A stretch of DNA of 64,000 bases from Planctomycetaceae bacterium. Its GTDB lineage: Bacteria > Planctomycetota > Phycisphaerae > Phycisphaerales > UBA1924. Position 1 is the stretch's first letter, and each line of letters starts with the position of its first letter. The translations under genes were made by a program, and so were the position numbers. Positions 49,616-59,455 of the stretch are shown piece after piece. Below the pieces are notes generated by a model. It was not told where the DNA came from and made no database searches. It saw only the letters and a program-made list of their open reading frames with translations. Location of the stretch: NCBI GenBank assembly GCA_021294835.1, contig JAJTDF010000026.1, forward strand, positions 39,677 through 103,676, in the 5' to 3' direction.

Positions 49616-51166
49616 ATGGCTGACCACAGCGTTTCATCTGGGGCGGTTTTTCAGGCCGGCAACAAGATCATCATGGAGGGGATCACGTTCGACGACGTGC
49701 TGCTGCTGCCTCGCGCCAGTGCCATCGTCCCCGGCGATGCCGACACCAGCACCTTCCTCACCCCGAGCATCCGGCTGAACATCCCGCTGATCTCCGCCCC
49801 GATGGACACGGTCACCGAGGCCGATCTGGCCATCGGCCTGGCGCAGGAGGGCGGCATCGGGTTCATCCACCGCAACCTGCCCATCGAGGCCCAAGCCCGC
49901 GAGGTGCAGAAGGTCAAGCGGTCGGCCAACGGCGTGATCCTGGATCCCAAGACCCTCTCGCCGGATGACACCGTCGCCACCGCCCGGCAACTCATGCAGC
50001 GCTACAAGGTTTCCGGCTTCCCGGTCACCGAGGGCGGGGCCGCCAAGGGCAAGGTGCTGGGCATCCTCACCCGGCGTGACTTGAAGTTCGTGGAACGCGA
50101 CCAGACCCCCGTCAAGGAGGTCATGACCCGCGATGAACTGATCACCGCCGCCCCCGGCACCACGCTGGAGCAGGCCGAGATTATCCTCAGCAAGAACAAG
50201 GTCGAGAAGCTGCTGCTGGTTGACGAGCAGTTCCGCCTGGCGGGCATGGTCACCATGCGTGACATCGACCGCCTCGGCCAGTTCCCCAAGGCCACCGTGG
50301 ACTCGCGGGGCCGCCTGCGTTGCGGCGCTGCCTGCGGCGTGGACCAGTACGAGCGGGTCGAGGCCCTGATGGCCGCCGAGGTGGACGTGCTGGTGGTTGA
50401 CACCTCGCACGGCCACTCTGAGAACGTGCTGCGGACGGTCCGCGAGATCAAGAAGCGGCACCGCATCGAAGTGGTCGCCGGCAACGTGGCCACCGCCGCC
50501 GCCGCCAAGGCCCTGGTTGAAGCCGGGGCGGATGCGGTGAAGGTCGGCATCGGGCCGGGTTCCATCTGCACCACCCGCGTGGTCACCGGCGTGGGCGTGC
50601 CCCAGTTGTCGGCCATCCTCAGCGTCGCCGAGGCCCTGGAGGGCACCGGCCGCTCGGTCATCGCTGACGGCGGCATCCGCCAGTCGGGCGACATCGCCAA
50701 GGCCATCGCCGCGGGTGCGCACGCGGTGATGATGGGCTCGCTGTTCGCCGGCCTGGAGGAGAGCCCGGGCGAACTGGTCATCCGCCAGGGCCGCCGGTAC
50801 AAGAGCTACCGGGGCATGGGCTCGGAAGGCGCCATGCGGGCCGGTTCCAGCGACCGCTACGGCCAGCCCGCCTCCAGCACCTCTGAAGCCCGGGGCATGA
50901 GCGCCGAGGGCCGGCAGATCAAGTACGTTCCCGAGGGCGTGGAAGGTCTGGTCGCCTACCGAGGGCCGCTGGCCGAGTTCGTCTACCAGATGGTCGGCGG
51001 GCTTCGGGCCTCGATGGGCTACCTCGGCTGCAAGACCATCCCCGAGATCCGGCGTGAGGCCCGCTTCTGCAAGGTCAGCGTCGCCACCGTGGTGGAGAAC
51101 CACCCGCACGACATCAAGATCACCAAAGAGAGCCCGAACTACCTGGTGGAGAAGTCCGGGGAGTGA
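49616..51166 (+). CDS. guaB: IMP dehydrogenase
   Basis: [69 protein letters not shown] pair; [20 protein letters not shown]. Confidence 0.97.
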   Translation: MADHSVSSGAVFQAGNKIIMEGITFDDVLLLPRASAIVPGDADTSTFLTPSIRLNIPLISAPMDTVTEADLAIGLAQEGGIGFIHRNLPIEAQAREVQKVKRSANGVILDPKTLSPDDTVATARQLMQRYKVSGFPVTEGGAAKGKVLGILTRRDLKFVERDQTPVKEVMTRDELITAAPGTTLEQAEIILSKNKVEKLLLVDEQFRLAGMVTMRDIDRLGQFPKATVDSRGRLRCGAACGVDQYERVEALMAAEVDVLVVDTSHGHSENVLRTVREIKKRHRIEVVAGNVATAAAAKALVEAGADAVKVGIGPGSICTTRVVTGVGVPQLSAILSVAEALEGTGRSVIADGGIRQSGDIAKAIAAGAHAVMMGSLFAGLEESPGELVIRQGRRYKSYRGMGSEGAMRAGSSDRYGQPASSTSEARGMSAEGRQIKYVPEGVEGLVAYRGPLAEFVYQMVGGLRASMGYLGCKTIPEIRREARFCKVSVATVVENHPHDIKITKESPNYLVEKSGE

Positions 51167-51343
51167 TGGGCCGCGGGCCCAGCGGTTCGGGCGGGGCGGG
51201 GTTTGGTCGGTCGGTCGCTGCGCTGCCGGGCGGGTGGGCTGCGCCCTGTTCAAGTGCAAAACCCGCGGTTTATGCGTTGGCGGGCGGGGCCGACGGCTCC
51301 AACCGGGGCCATTCCCGCTCGCCGCCCCGCTAAACTGGCCGCG

Positions 51344-53172
51344 ATGTCGTACACCGTTCTTGCCCGCCGCTACCGCTCGCGTGACTTTGGCGAACTCGTC
51401 GGCCAGAACGCCGTCGCCAAGACCCTGCAGACCGCCATCGCCGAGGACCGGGTGGCCCACGCGTACCTGTTCACCGGCACGCGGGGCGTCGGCAAGACGT
51501 CGACCGCCCGCATCTTCGCCAACGCGCTGAACAACCCCAAAGGCGACCAGGCGATCACCGATGCGATCATGCAGGGGCGCGACACCGACGTGATCGAGAT
51601 CGACGCGGCCAGCAACTCCAAAGTGGAAGAGGCCCGCGAACTGATCGCCAACGCCGTCTACCGGCCAATGCGGGGCATCAAGAAGATCTACATCATCGAC
51701 GAGTGTCACATGCTCTCCACGGCGGCGTTCAACGCGCTGCTGAAGACCATGGAAGAGCCGCCGGCCCACGTGGTGTTCATCCTGTGCACCACCGAGACGC
51801 ACAAGGTGCCGGCGACCATCCAGTCACGCTGCCAGCGGTTCGACTTCCGCAACATCCCCACCGCCGAGATCGCCCGCCACCTGGGCGCCGTGCTGAAGGA
51901 AGAGAAGCGCGAGGCGACGCCGGAACTGCTGCACGCGGTGGCCCGGCTGGCCGCCGGCTCGATGCGCGACGCCCTCTCGCTGATGGACCGGCTGCTGGCC
52001 GGCACCGACAAGAAGCTGACCGTTCCGATGCTGGAGGAACTGCTCGGCCTGCCTGAGGCGCAGCTGGTCTCCACGGTGATCGACGCCATCAGCGCCGGTG
52101 ACGCCGGGGCGGCGCTCAAGGCGGCCGGGCGGCTGCTGGGCCGCGGCACCTCGGGCGACACGCTGCTGGGCAGCATGGCCGAGCGCTTCCGCGACCTGCT
52201 GGTGATCGCCCAGTGCGGCCCCGATCCGGAGTTGCTGGACCTGCCGCCGGAGGTGCTGGCCGAGGCCGAGGCCCAGGCCCGCAAGTTTGACCCTGCGGCG
52301 CTGGTGTACAACATCGCGTTGTGCGACTCGGTGGCCAAGAGCGCCAAGAACTCGGCGTTCCCGCGGGCGGTGATCGACGCGGCCATCTCGCGGATGGCCA
52401 TGGCCGAACGCTTTGCGTCCGCGGGCGTGGTGGCCCGGGCGCCGGTGGCGGTTGGTGCGGGTGCCCCGGTAAAAAAAGCCTGACGCCGGCGGGATCGCCT
52501 GACGATGGGCCCAGTTTCGCGGCCCTCGTGCAGCGTTCAGCGCCGGCGGCAACCGTGGAACCGGTGGTCAGCGTTCGCGCTGTCAGCGGTCCGGCTGCGC
52601 CGGCGACGAGCACACCTGCGCCCGCTTCGCCCGCTCCCGCGGCCCCGCGTCCGGTTGCGCCTGCTGATACTGCGGTCCCGAGCGGCGGGTTGACTGTCGA
52701 CGCGGTGTGGGCCCGCGTGATGGCGGTGGCGGAGCGGTCGGCGAGCATTCGGCTGGTGGTGCGGTCCATGCGGCTGCTCTCGCTGGATGAATCGGGCGGG
52801 CGCGCGGTGGTGAGTTGTCCGGCGGTGCAGATGAGCCTGGTGCAGGGCGTGATGGCCCGGCCGCTGGCGGAGATCTTCAAGGAGGCGACCGGCCGGGCGT
52901 GGACGCTGGTGGTGCAGGAGGGCGAGCCGCCCCCCGCGCCGGCCCCGGCGATGGCTGTGGCAGCGTCTGCGGCGGCGTTTGCAGCGGGAGCGGGTCCGCG
53001 GAACGCAGCGCCCGGCGGCCCGGCTGCCGCTGCGTCGCCTATGCCGGCTCCGCAGATGGGCGGTTCGCCGGCGGCGGACCATCCGCTGGTGCGCAAGGCG
53101 GCGCAGGCGTTCAACGGGCGGGTGACCAAGATCCGGCCTCGGGCCAAGGGCCCGGAGGGCACGGGCAACTGA
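51344..53172 (+). CDS. dnaX: DNA polymerase III gamma/tau; gamma ends 52483, tau by -1 frameshift at A7 (52471-52477) ends 53172
   Basis: YTVLARRYRSRDFGELVGQNAVAKTLQTAIAEDRVAHAYLFTGTRGVGKTSTARIFA; GTA AAA AAA GCC TGA in frame 0; -1 frame continues with tau-like LTVDAVWARVMAVAERSASIRLVVRSMRLLS. Confidence 0.9.
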
Positions 53173-53231
53173 CCGGTGGGCGGGGAATGTGCGAGTGATT
53201 TGGGCCGAGTCCGGCCTCTGGAGGATGCGAC

Positions 53232-53609
53232 GTGTTTGACCAGTTGAAGATGATGGGCGCTGTGGCGAACCTGATGAAGAACAAGGAGGCCATCGCCGAG
53301 GCGGCGGCCCGCGTGCAGGAGAACCTGGAGAAGCGGGTGGTCACTGTCGAGGCTCCGGACAAGTCCATCAGCGTGCAGGTGAACGGCAAGCTGGCGGTGC
53401 TGGAGATTCGCCTCGCCGATCGCGTGGTGAAGGATGCGGCGAGCAACGCCGAGACGCAGGCGAAGATGGAGAAGCTGATCGTCGGCGCTGTGAACGCCGC
53501 CATGGCGCGGGCCAAAGAGATCATTCAGGAAGAGATCAGCACCGAGACGCAGAAGCTGGGGCTGGGCGATCTGGGCGGGCTGAGTTCGCTGGGCAACCTG
53601 CTGAAGTGA
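53232..53609 (+). CDS. YbaB/EbfC-type nucleoid-associated protein
   Basis: Downstream of dnaX; VTVEAPDKSISVQVNGKLAVLEIRLADRVV...LIVGAVNAAMARAKEIIQEEI. Confidence 0.82.
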   Translation: MFDQLKMMGAVANLMKNKEAIAEAAARVQENLEKRVVTVEAPDKSISVQVNGKLAVLEIRLADRVVKDAASNAETQAKMEKLIVGAVNAAMARAKEIIQEEISTETQKLGLGDLGGLSSLGNLLK

Positions 53610-53645
53610 GTTCTCCTTTCCCACCGATGCCGGAGGCCCGGGCTG

Positions 53646-55490
53646 ATGGATGCGCAAGCGCTGGTGCTGGCGGCACTGGACGAGATCGACGCCGACCACT
53701 TCGCCCAGGCCGAGGCGCTGTGCCGGCGCGTGCTCAAGCACCTCCCGAATGAGCCGCACGCGCACCGGGTGCTGTGCAATGCGCTGCTGCTGCAGGGGCG
53801 GGCCGAGCAGGCGAGGTTCCACGGGCGGCGGGCGGCGGCGCTGGCGCCGGCGGAGTCGCCGTTCTACTACAGCCTCGGGCGGCTGATGCGCAAACTGGGC
53901 TCGCCTGATGAAGTGGCCGGGCTGATGGCCAAGGCGTGGGAGCTGGACCGCTCGCACCCGGACCCGTGCATCGCGCAGGTGGAGGCGCTGCTGTGGGGGC
54001 AGCGGTTCATAGAGGCGGTGCGGGTTGGGGCTGAGGGGCTGGCGGTGCATCCGGGGTCGGCGGAGTTGGCGGTGAACCGGTCGGTGGCGTTGCTGAACCT
54101 GGGGCGGGCTGATGAGGCGGTGGACACGCTGCGGGCGGCGCGTCGGCTGGCGCCGCACCATGCGACGCTGATGGGCATTCTGGCCAGCACGCTGAACTAC
54201 GACGACCGGGCGACGGCGGCGGAGGTGCTGGCGGTGCATGCCGAGCATGGGCGGCTGCGGGCGATTGAGGAAGGGGCGGTGGGGGTGGGCCGGCCGAGGC
54301 TGGAGTGGCGGGGTGGGGCGGATGGCGGAGAGCGGCCGTTGCGGGTGGTGTTCTTGTCGCCGGATTTTCGGCTGCACTCGGTGGGGTTCTTTGCGTTGCC
54401 GCTGATTGAGCGGCTGGACCGCACGCGGGTGGAGCCGATCCTGTACCACACCGATCCCATGTACGACGAGGTCTCGGAACGGTTCGAGGCGTTGGCGGCC
54501 CGCTGGCGGCACGTGCCCTTGCATGGGGATGCGGCAATTGCCGAGATGATCCGAGCGGACCAGGCGGACGTGGTGGTGGAACTGGCGGGGCTGACCGGCG
54601 GGCACCGGCTGGGCGTGGTGGCGAGGCGGCCGGCGCCGGTGCAGGTGACCTGGCTGGGCTACCCGAACGTGACGGGTCTGGCGGCGATGGATGCGCGGCT
54701 GGTGGATGGGCTGACCGACCCGGTCGAGGCGGATGGGCTGGGGGCGAGCGCGGGTGCGGAGCGGTTGGTGCGGCTGTCGGGTGACGGGCCGTTCCTGGTG
54801 TATCGGCCGCCGACTGGAGCGCCGGAGGTCGCGGCGGCGCCGTGTCTGGCGAGCGGGCGGATCACCTTCGGGTGCTTTGGCGTGCACAAGAAGCTGACGC
54901 CGACGACGCTGGCGCTGTGGGCGGCGGTGCTGCGGGCGGTGCCGGACTCGGTGCTGCTGCTGAAGAACGCGGCGCTTGGTCTGCCTCGGGTGCGGGTGGG
55001 CCCGCCGAGTGAGGCGGAGGCGAAGAACGAGACGGTGCGCGACCTGCGGGCAAGGCTGGCGGCGCTGGGCATCGGGCCGGAGCGGGTGCGGCTGCTGGGC
55101 GTGACGGCGGAGGTGGCCGACCACCTGCGGGCCTATGGAGAGGTGGACATTGCGCTGGACACGTTCCCGTATCACGGGACGACGACGACGTGCGAGGCGA
55201 TGCACATGGGCGTGCCGACGGTGTGCCGCGTGGGGCGGACGCACGCGTCGCGGGTGGGGCTGAGCCTGCTGAGCGCGGTGGGGCTGGGCGAGTTGGCGGC
55301 CGAGAGCGACGAGGGGTTTGTGGCGGCGGCGGTGCGGTTGGCGGCGGATCGGCCGGCGCTGGGGGCGTTGCGTTCGGGGCTGCGGGCGAGGCTGGCGGGC
55401 AGTTCGCTGCGGGATGAGGCGGGGTTCGCGGCCCGGTTTACGGCGGCGCTGGAGGGTGTGGTTCGGGACGTTGCTGCGCAGCAGGAATGA
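53646..55490 (+). CDS. TPR plus O-GlcNAc transferase-like (GT41) glycosyltransferase
   Basis: TPR N-terminus; RVVFLSPDFRLHSVGFFALPLIERLDR...ADVVVELAGLTGGHRLGVVARRPAPVQVTWLGYPNVTGLAAMDARLVD...TFPYHGTTTTCEAMHMGVPTVCRVG. Confidence 0.9.
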   Translation: MDAQALVLAALDEIDADHFAQAEALCRRVLKHLPNEPHAHRVLCNALLLQGRAEQARFHGRRAAALAPAESPFYYSLGRLMRKLGSPDEVAGLMAKAWELDRSHPDPCIAQVEALLWGQRFIEAVRVGAEGLAVHPGSAELAVNRSVALLNLGRADEAVDTLRAARRLAPHHATLMGILASTLNYDDRATAAEVLAVHAEHGRLRAIEEGAVGVGRPRLEWRGGADGGERPLRVVFLSPDFRLHSVGFFALPLIERLDRTRVEPILYHTDPMYDEVSERFEALAARWRHVPLHGDAAIAEMIRADQADVVVELAGLTGGHRLGVVARRPAPVQVTWLGYPNVTGLAAMDARLVDGLTDPVEADGLGASAGAERLVRLSGDGPFLVYRPPTGAPEVAAAPCLASGRITFGCFGVHKKLTPTTLALWAAVLRAVPDSVLLLKNAALGLPRVRVGPPSEAEAKNETVRDLRARLAALGIGPERVRLLGVTAEVADHLRAYGEVDIALDTFPYHGTTTTCEAMHMGVPTVCRVGRTHASRVGLSLLSAVGLGELAAESDEGFVAAAVRLAADRPALGALRSGLRARLAGSSLRDEAGFAARFTAALEGVVRDVAAQQE

Positions 55491-55514
55491 GCGGAGTTTG
55501 GCCTGGAAGTCGCG

Positions 55515-56771
55515 TCAGGTCTTCATGGACGTGAGCATGGCGATGGCCATGGGCAGCAGGGCGAGCACGGGGACGAAGACGGCGGCTTCGACCGGGAGGC
55601 CGGGCAGCGGCGCGGCGGTGCCGAGGATGCTGCCGAGCAGGGCGCCGATGGAGATGGGGGCCGCCTTGAGGGTCTGGGCGACCATGTTGCGGGGCTCGCG
55701 GGTGAGGAAGAAGGGGATGGCGATCAGCAGGCTGAGGAAGACGCAGACGATGACCGCGACGCGGCCCCAGCCGATGCGGAGGAGTTGCTCGCGCAGTTGC
55801 GGGCTGGTGGCCGGGGAGGCGACGGCCTCGCGGATCTGCAGCCAGGAGAGGCTTTGGCTGAAGGTGCGGTAGTGGGCGACTTTGAGCGCGGTGGGGTCCA
55901 GGTCGGTGACCAGACGGTCGGGCGCTCGGGCGGTGGCGGAGGCGCTGGCGCCGGCTTGTGAGCCGGGCGCATCGACCAGGGCCAGGCGGGTGACAACGGG
56001 GGCGTGCAACTTCCAGTAGCCAGCAGTGGCGGGGGCTGCGGGTGCGGCGGCTGGGGCGGGCGGGGCGGAGGGCTTGGCGGAGTTGGCCGGGTTGGCGGGG
56101 GTGGAGATGAAGGTGGCTTTGTCGGCGGAGATACGGCGGATGAGGCGGCCGGCGGTGTCGCTCTCCCAGATGTGGGGCTTGATCAGTTCACCGGCGCCGT
56201 CTGCCGCGTTGGGATCAAACCGTTGGGCCATGATCAGCCGGCCCTGGCTGTCGGGCGTGATGGGGACGGGGAAGCTGGAGAAGTCACGCCGGGTGATTTC
56301 GGTGTTGCTGCGGAGCAGCAGCGGGGCGATGCGGGGGATGACCACCTCTTGATTGATGATCTGCAGCGTGATCATCGCTGCGGCGACCAGCAGCACCGGG
56401 CGGATGAGCCGCGTGAGCGAGATGCCCCCGGCGAGGGCGGCGACGATCTCGCGATGGCGGACGAGCTGGGCGAAGGTGAAGCCCATGGCGCCGATGAGCA
56501 CGATGCCGACGAGGTAGTTGTACAACTGGAGGAGGCGGGGCCACCAGAGATCCGCAGCGAGGATGACGGCGGTGAGGGCCCGCTTGATGGGGCCGGCGCT
56601 GGATTGCCCCTGCTCGCGCAGGGTGGCCTCGGCCACCCCGAGGAAGCGCTGGAGGTTGAGCGAGGCGTCCACCAGCACCACAAACGAACCGAGCAGCACG
56701 AGCAGCACGGCGATGTTGATGAGGAACTGGCGGGCGATGTAACGGTCGAGGATGGACAGGGAGAAGGGCAA
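55515..56771 (-). CDS. LptF/LptG-family permease (YjgP/YjgQ)
   Basis: SILDRYIARQFLINIAVLLVLLGSFVVLVD; multiple TM; TTG start abutting an AT-rich repeat. Confidence 0.83.
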   Translation of the reverse strand: MPFSLSILDRYIARQFLINIAVLLVLLGSFVVLVDASLNLQRFLGVAEATLREQGQSSAGPIKRALTAVILAADLWWPRLLQLYNYLVGIVLIGAMGFTFAQLVRHREIVAALAGGISLTRLIRPVLLVAAAMITLQIINQEVVIPRIAPLLLRSNTEITRRDFSSFPVPITPDSQGRLIMAQRFDPNAADGAGELIKPHIWESDTAGRLIRRISADKATFISTPANPANSAKPSAPPAPAAAPAAPATAGYWKLHAPVVTRLALVDAPGSQAGASASATARAPDRLVTDLDPTALKVAHYRTFSQSLSWLQIREAVASPATSPQLREQLLRIGWGRVAVIVCVFLSLLIAIPFFLTREPRNMVAQTLKAAPISIGALLGSILGTAAPLPGLPVEAAVFVPVLALLPMAIAMLTSMKT

Positions 56772-57284
56772 ATTTCAAAATTTCAAAATGACAAGATGGC
56801 AAAATGAAGACAGGCGCGGGGGAAGGGGTGGGCGGTGGGGGTTGGCGGGGGAGAGGGTTAGGCCCTCCCCGAGGAAGTGGCGGGACGGGTGTGTGTGGAG
56901 AAGAGAAGGCGGGGTGGGGTGGGGCTTTGTACGGGTGAGCACCGCTCGCCAAGGATCGAGGGTAGGGGGTGTGTGTGGAAAAGTCGGCGGTGGGGGTGGT
57001 GGGGTGGGTTGGGTAGTAAGTAGATGTGTGGGTGGTTGGCGTTGGCCATGGGTTCTTGTGGGGGGGTGTGTGTGGATAAGTGGGGCGTCGGGACTCCGGG
57101 ATGGCATGGGGGCGCCTGGCCAGAGGCGGTAGGGGGGCTGGCGATGAGGGCGCGCGGAATGGGTGGGGTTTCGGGGACATCCGTACATGTACCTTACCGC
57201 AAAGTGGCTGGAGGTGCAAGGGGGAGGGTTGGATTTTGTGGGGGTGAGGATCGGTCGCGGTCCGCTGAGGCAGGCGGTCGCTGG

Positions 57285-57310
57285 TGCCGGGGAACCTGGG
57301 TTCCCCGGCA
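57285..57310. repeat. Near-perfect palindrome / strong hairpin
   Basis: TGCCGGGGAACC-TG-GGTTCCCCGGCA. Confidence 0.85.
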
Positions 57311-57429
57311 GCCCCTCCGGGGGAGGCCGGCGGTTCGGGAAGGTGGCGGGTGCAGTCAGGTGCCGCCGGCGAGTTCATCGCGGGGATGATCCGCCGGCTG
57401 ATGACGCTGACGGGCGTCAGGCACCGGTC

Positions 57430-57650
57430 CATCCGCCCTGACGGCGCCGTGGAAGAGCGCCTTCGTGGAGAACTTCCACTGTCGGCTGCGGGGCGAACCG
57501 CTGGCCGCGGAAGTGTCTGCGGACTCTCGCGCAGCCGAGGCGTTGGCGGCAAGGTGGCAGGAGTAGTGCAGCCACCGTTGCCGGCACTTGTCGCTGAAGG
57601 ACGTCCCACCGGCGGTGTTCGCTGTGACGCTGCCTGGGGCTGCACGCCGC
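57430..57650 (+). pseudogene. IS3-family transposase C-terminal remnant
   Basis: Frame from 57453: KSAFVENFHCRLRGEPLAAEVSADSRAAEALAARWQE*CSHRCRHLSLKDVPPAVFA, resembling IS3 OrfB end with an in-frame stop. Confidence 0.6.
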
Positions 57651-57812
57651 CCGCCGGACCGGCCAGCGACAGCCACCCTCCCCGTCATCCTCAACTCTCA
57701 TCGGGGCTAGTGCAGCAAAGGGAGGCAGGTCAACTGGCGGTGAGCGCTTCGTGCTGCGGTCCCACCATTCACACCCTATTGTTCCAAGGATCCACTGTGA
57801 AAAGGAGCTTAC

Positions 57813-58661
57813 GTGCCACACACCGCCGAGATCAGCCGCGCGACCCCGACCTGCTTCCTATTCCTTATTGATCAATCGGGATCGATGGCTGATCCCATCG
57901 CATCCGCCGAGCCATCCTCCGGTCGTTCCAAGGCGCAATTCGTTGCTGACGCTCTGAACTCGCTTCTTCAGGGCCTGGTCCTCCGCTGTGCACGTGAGGA
58001 GGGGATCAGAGGCTACTTCGACGTGGGCGTGATCGGATACGGCAACTCTGTGGGCCCCGCGCTCGCCGGAGCCTTGGCGGGGCGGGAGTTGGTGTCGATC
58101 ACGGACTTGGGCAACTACCCCGCCCGCCTTGAAGAGCGGACGAGAAAGGTCGAAGACGGGGTGGGCGGGCTGATCGATCAGAAGATCAAGAAGCCGATTT
58201 GGATCGATCCGGTCGCCAACGGCGGCACGCCGATGTGCGAAGCTTTCCGCCAGGCCATCTCGTTGCTCAAGGCTTGGATCGGATCACATCCGCAGTCGTT
58301 TCCGCCAAGCGTCATCCACATCACCGACGGTGAGTCGAGCGATGGCGATCCACTGGGCCTCATGCGAGAGGTCACCAGCCTCGCGACGTCGGATGGCAAC
58401 TGCCTGCTCTATAACTTCCACATCTCCTCGAACGCGGCGGCGAAGGAGATTGTGTTCGCGGATTCGTTGGCGGGGCTCCCGGATCAGTACGCCACGCTGC
58501 TCTTCAATGGCGCGAGTCCGCTGATCCCAGGTGTCCGCAACGAAGTGCAGCGGCAGGGCATGGCAGTCTCGGAGGGGGCCCGGGGGTTCTTGATGAACGC
58601 TCAGACCACGACGATCATCCAGGCCATGGATATCGGCACCAAACCGAGCGCCCTTCGCTAA
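57813..58661 (+). CDS. vWA domain protein, TerY/YegL-like
   Basis: TCFLFLIDQSGSMADPI...NGGTPMCEAFRQAISLLKAWI...PPSVIHITDGESSDGDP. Confidence 0.88.
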   Translation: MPHTAEISRATPTCFLFLIDQSGSMADPIASAEPSSGRSKAQFVADALNSLLQGLVLRCAREEGIRGYFDVGVIGYGNSVGPALAGALAGRELVSITDLGNYPARLEERTRKVEDGVGGLIDQKIKKPIWIDPVANGGTPMCEAFRQAISLLKAWIGSHPQSFPPSVIHITDGESSDGDPLGLMREVTSLATSDGNCLLYNFHISSNAAAKEIVFADSLAGLPDQYATLLFNGASPLIPGVRNEVQRQGMAVSEGARGFLMNAQTTTIIQAMDIGTKPSALR

Positions 58662-58663
58662 AC

Positions 58664-59455
58664 ATGGAAGTTTCTACGGCGGCAATCGCGATCCCCAAGC
58701 GAGGTAACGAGACGATGGGATCGGACGACGCGCTCGCTGCATCTTGCGAGGGGGAGTCGCTCGTCCTGCGGCCCGGGGAAGTTATGCGCTTCGCTGTCGC
58801 CGACGGAGCCAGCGGCTCCATTTACTCCGGCTACTGGGCGGCGATTCTCGCGCGATCCTTTGTGCAAGGCGATCTCTCTGGCGAGGTGTCACAGTGGCCG
58901 TTTGGCCGCATGGCGAGCGAGTGGAGGCACTCTGCCACGGGTCGGCTCGCTGAATCGCACGGCGACGCAATTCCTTGGTACCTCCTGGAGAAGCTTGACG
59001 CATCCGCCCAGGCTGCGCTCCTAGGCGTGGTTCTTGAATTGCCTGCAGACTCCCCAAGTGCAATGTGGAACGCATGCGCGATCGGAGATGCTTGCCTCGC
59101 TCGCATTAGCCCTGGCCGCCCCAGCATCACCTTCCCGATCGATAACCCGGAAGCGTTCGGCAACGACCCACCGCTCATCCCCGCAGAGGACGGAGCTGGC
59201 AGCATTCTTTCGGAAGCGCAGTATGACGGAGGGGTCATCTGGCCTGGGGACAGTCTCTATCTGCTCACCGACGCTGTTGCTGCGTGGTTCCTTCGCGAGA
59301 GTGCCGCGAGCGGCGAGCCTTGGCTGCAACTCGACGAGGTTCTCGACGCTCAATGTGAGGCCGCAGCCAAAGTCTGGGCCGATGGCGAGAGACACGCGGG
59401 CCGCATGAAGAATGACGATATCACCGTGCTACGCTTGAGGTTTGGACCTGGCTGA
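58664..59455 (+). CDS. PP2C-like protein phosphatase, YegK-like
   Basis: RFAVADGASGSIYSGYWAAILARSFVQ...GDSLYLLTDAVAAWFL...MKNDDITVLRLRF. Confidence 0.82.
   Translation: MEVSTAAIAIPKRGNETMGSDDALAASCEGESLVLRPGEVMRFAVADGASGSIYSGYWAAILARSFVQGDLSGEVSQWPFGRMASEWRHSATGRLAESHGDAIPWYLLEKLDASAQAALLGVVLELPADSPSAMWNACAIGDACLARISPGRPSITFPIDNPEAFGNDPPLIPAEDGAGSILSEAQYDGGVIWPGDSLYLLTDAVAAWFLRESAASGEPWLQLDEVLDAQCEAAAKVWADGERHAGRMKNDDITVLRLRFGPG

Noticed and set aside
47323-49617. 764-aa minus-strand ORF and 27182..29023 613-aa minus ORF
   Set aside because: Shadow ORFs opposite pyrD and the glycosidase-like gene.
52321-53172. Independent gene after dnaX
   Set aside because: Better explained as the tau C-terminal frame reached by -1 shift at A7; its N-terminal part overlaps dnaX out of frame.
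52116-55244. 1042-aa minus-strand ORF
   Set aside because: Opposite dnaX tau region, ybaB and the GT41 gene; composition is Arg/His/Gln/Pro-rich artefact.
57024-57871. Plus-strand ORFs of 92-195 aa in the intergenic region
   Set aside because: Gly/Arg-rich, no motif or RBS; the IS3-like remnant lies in another, stop-containing frame.
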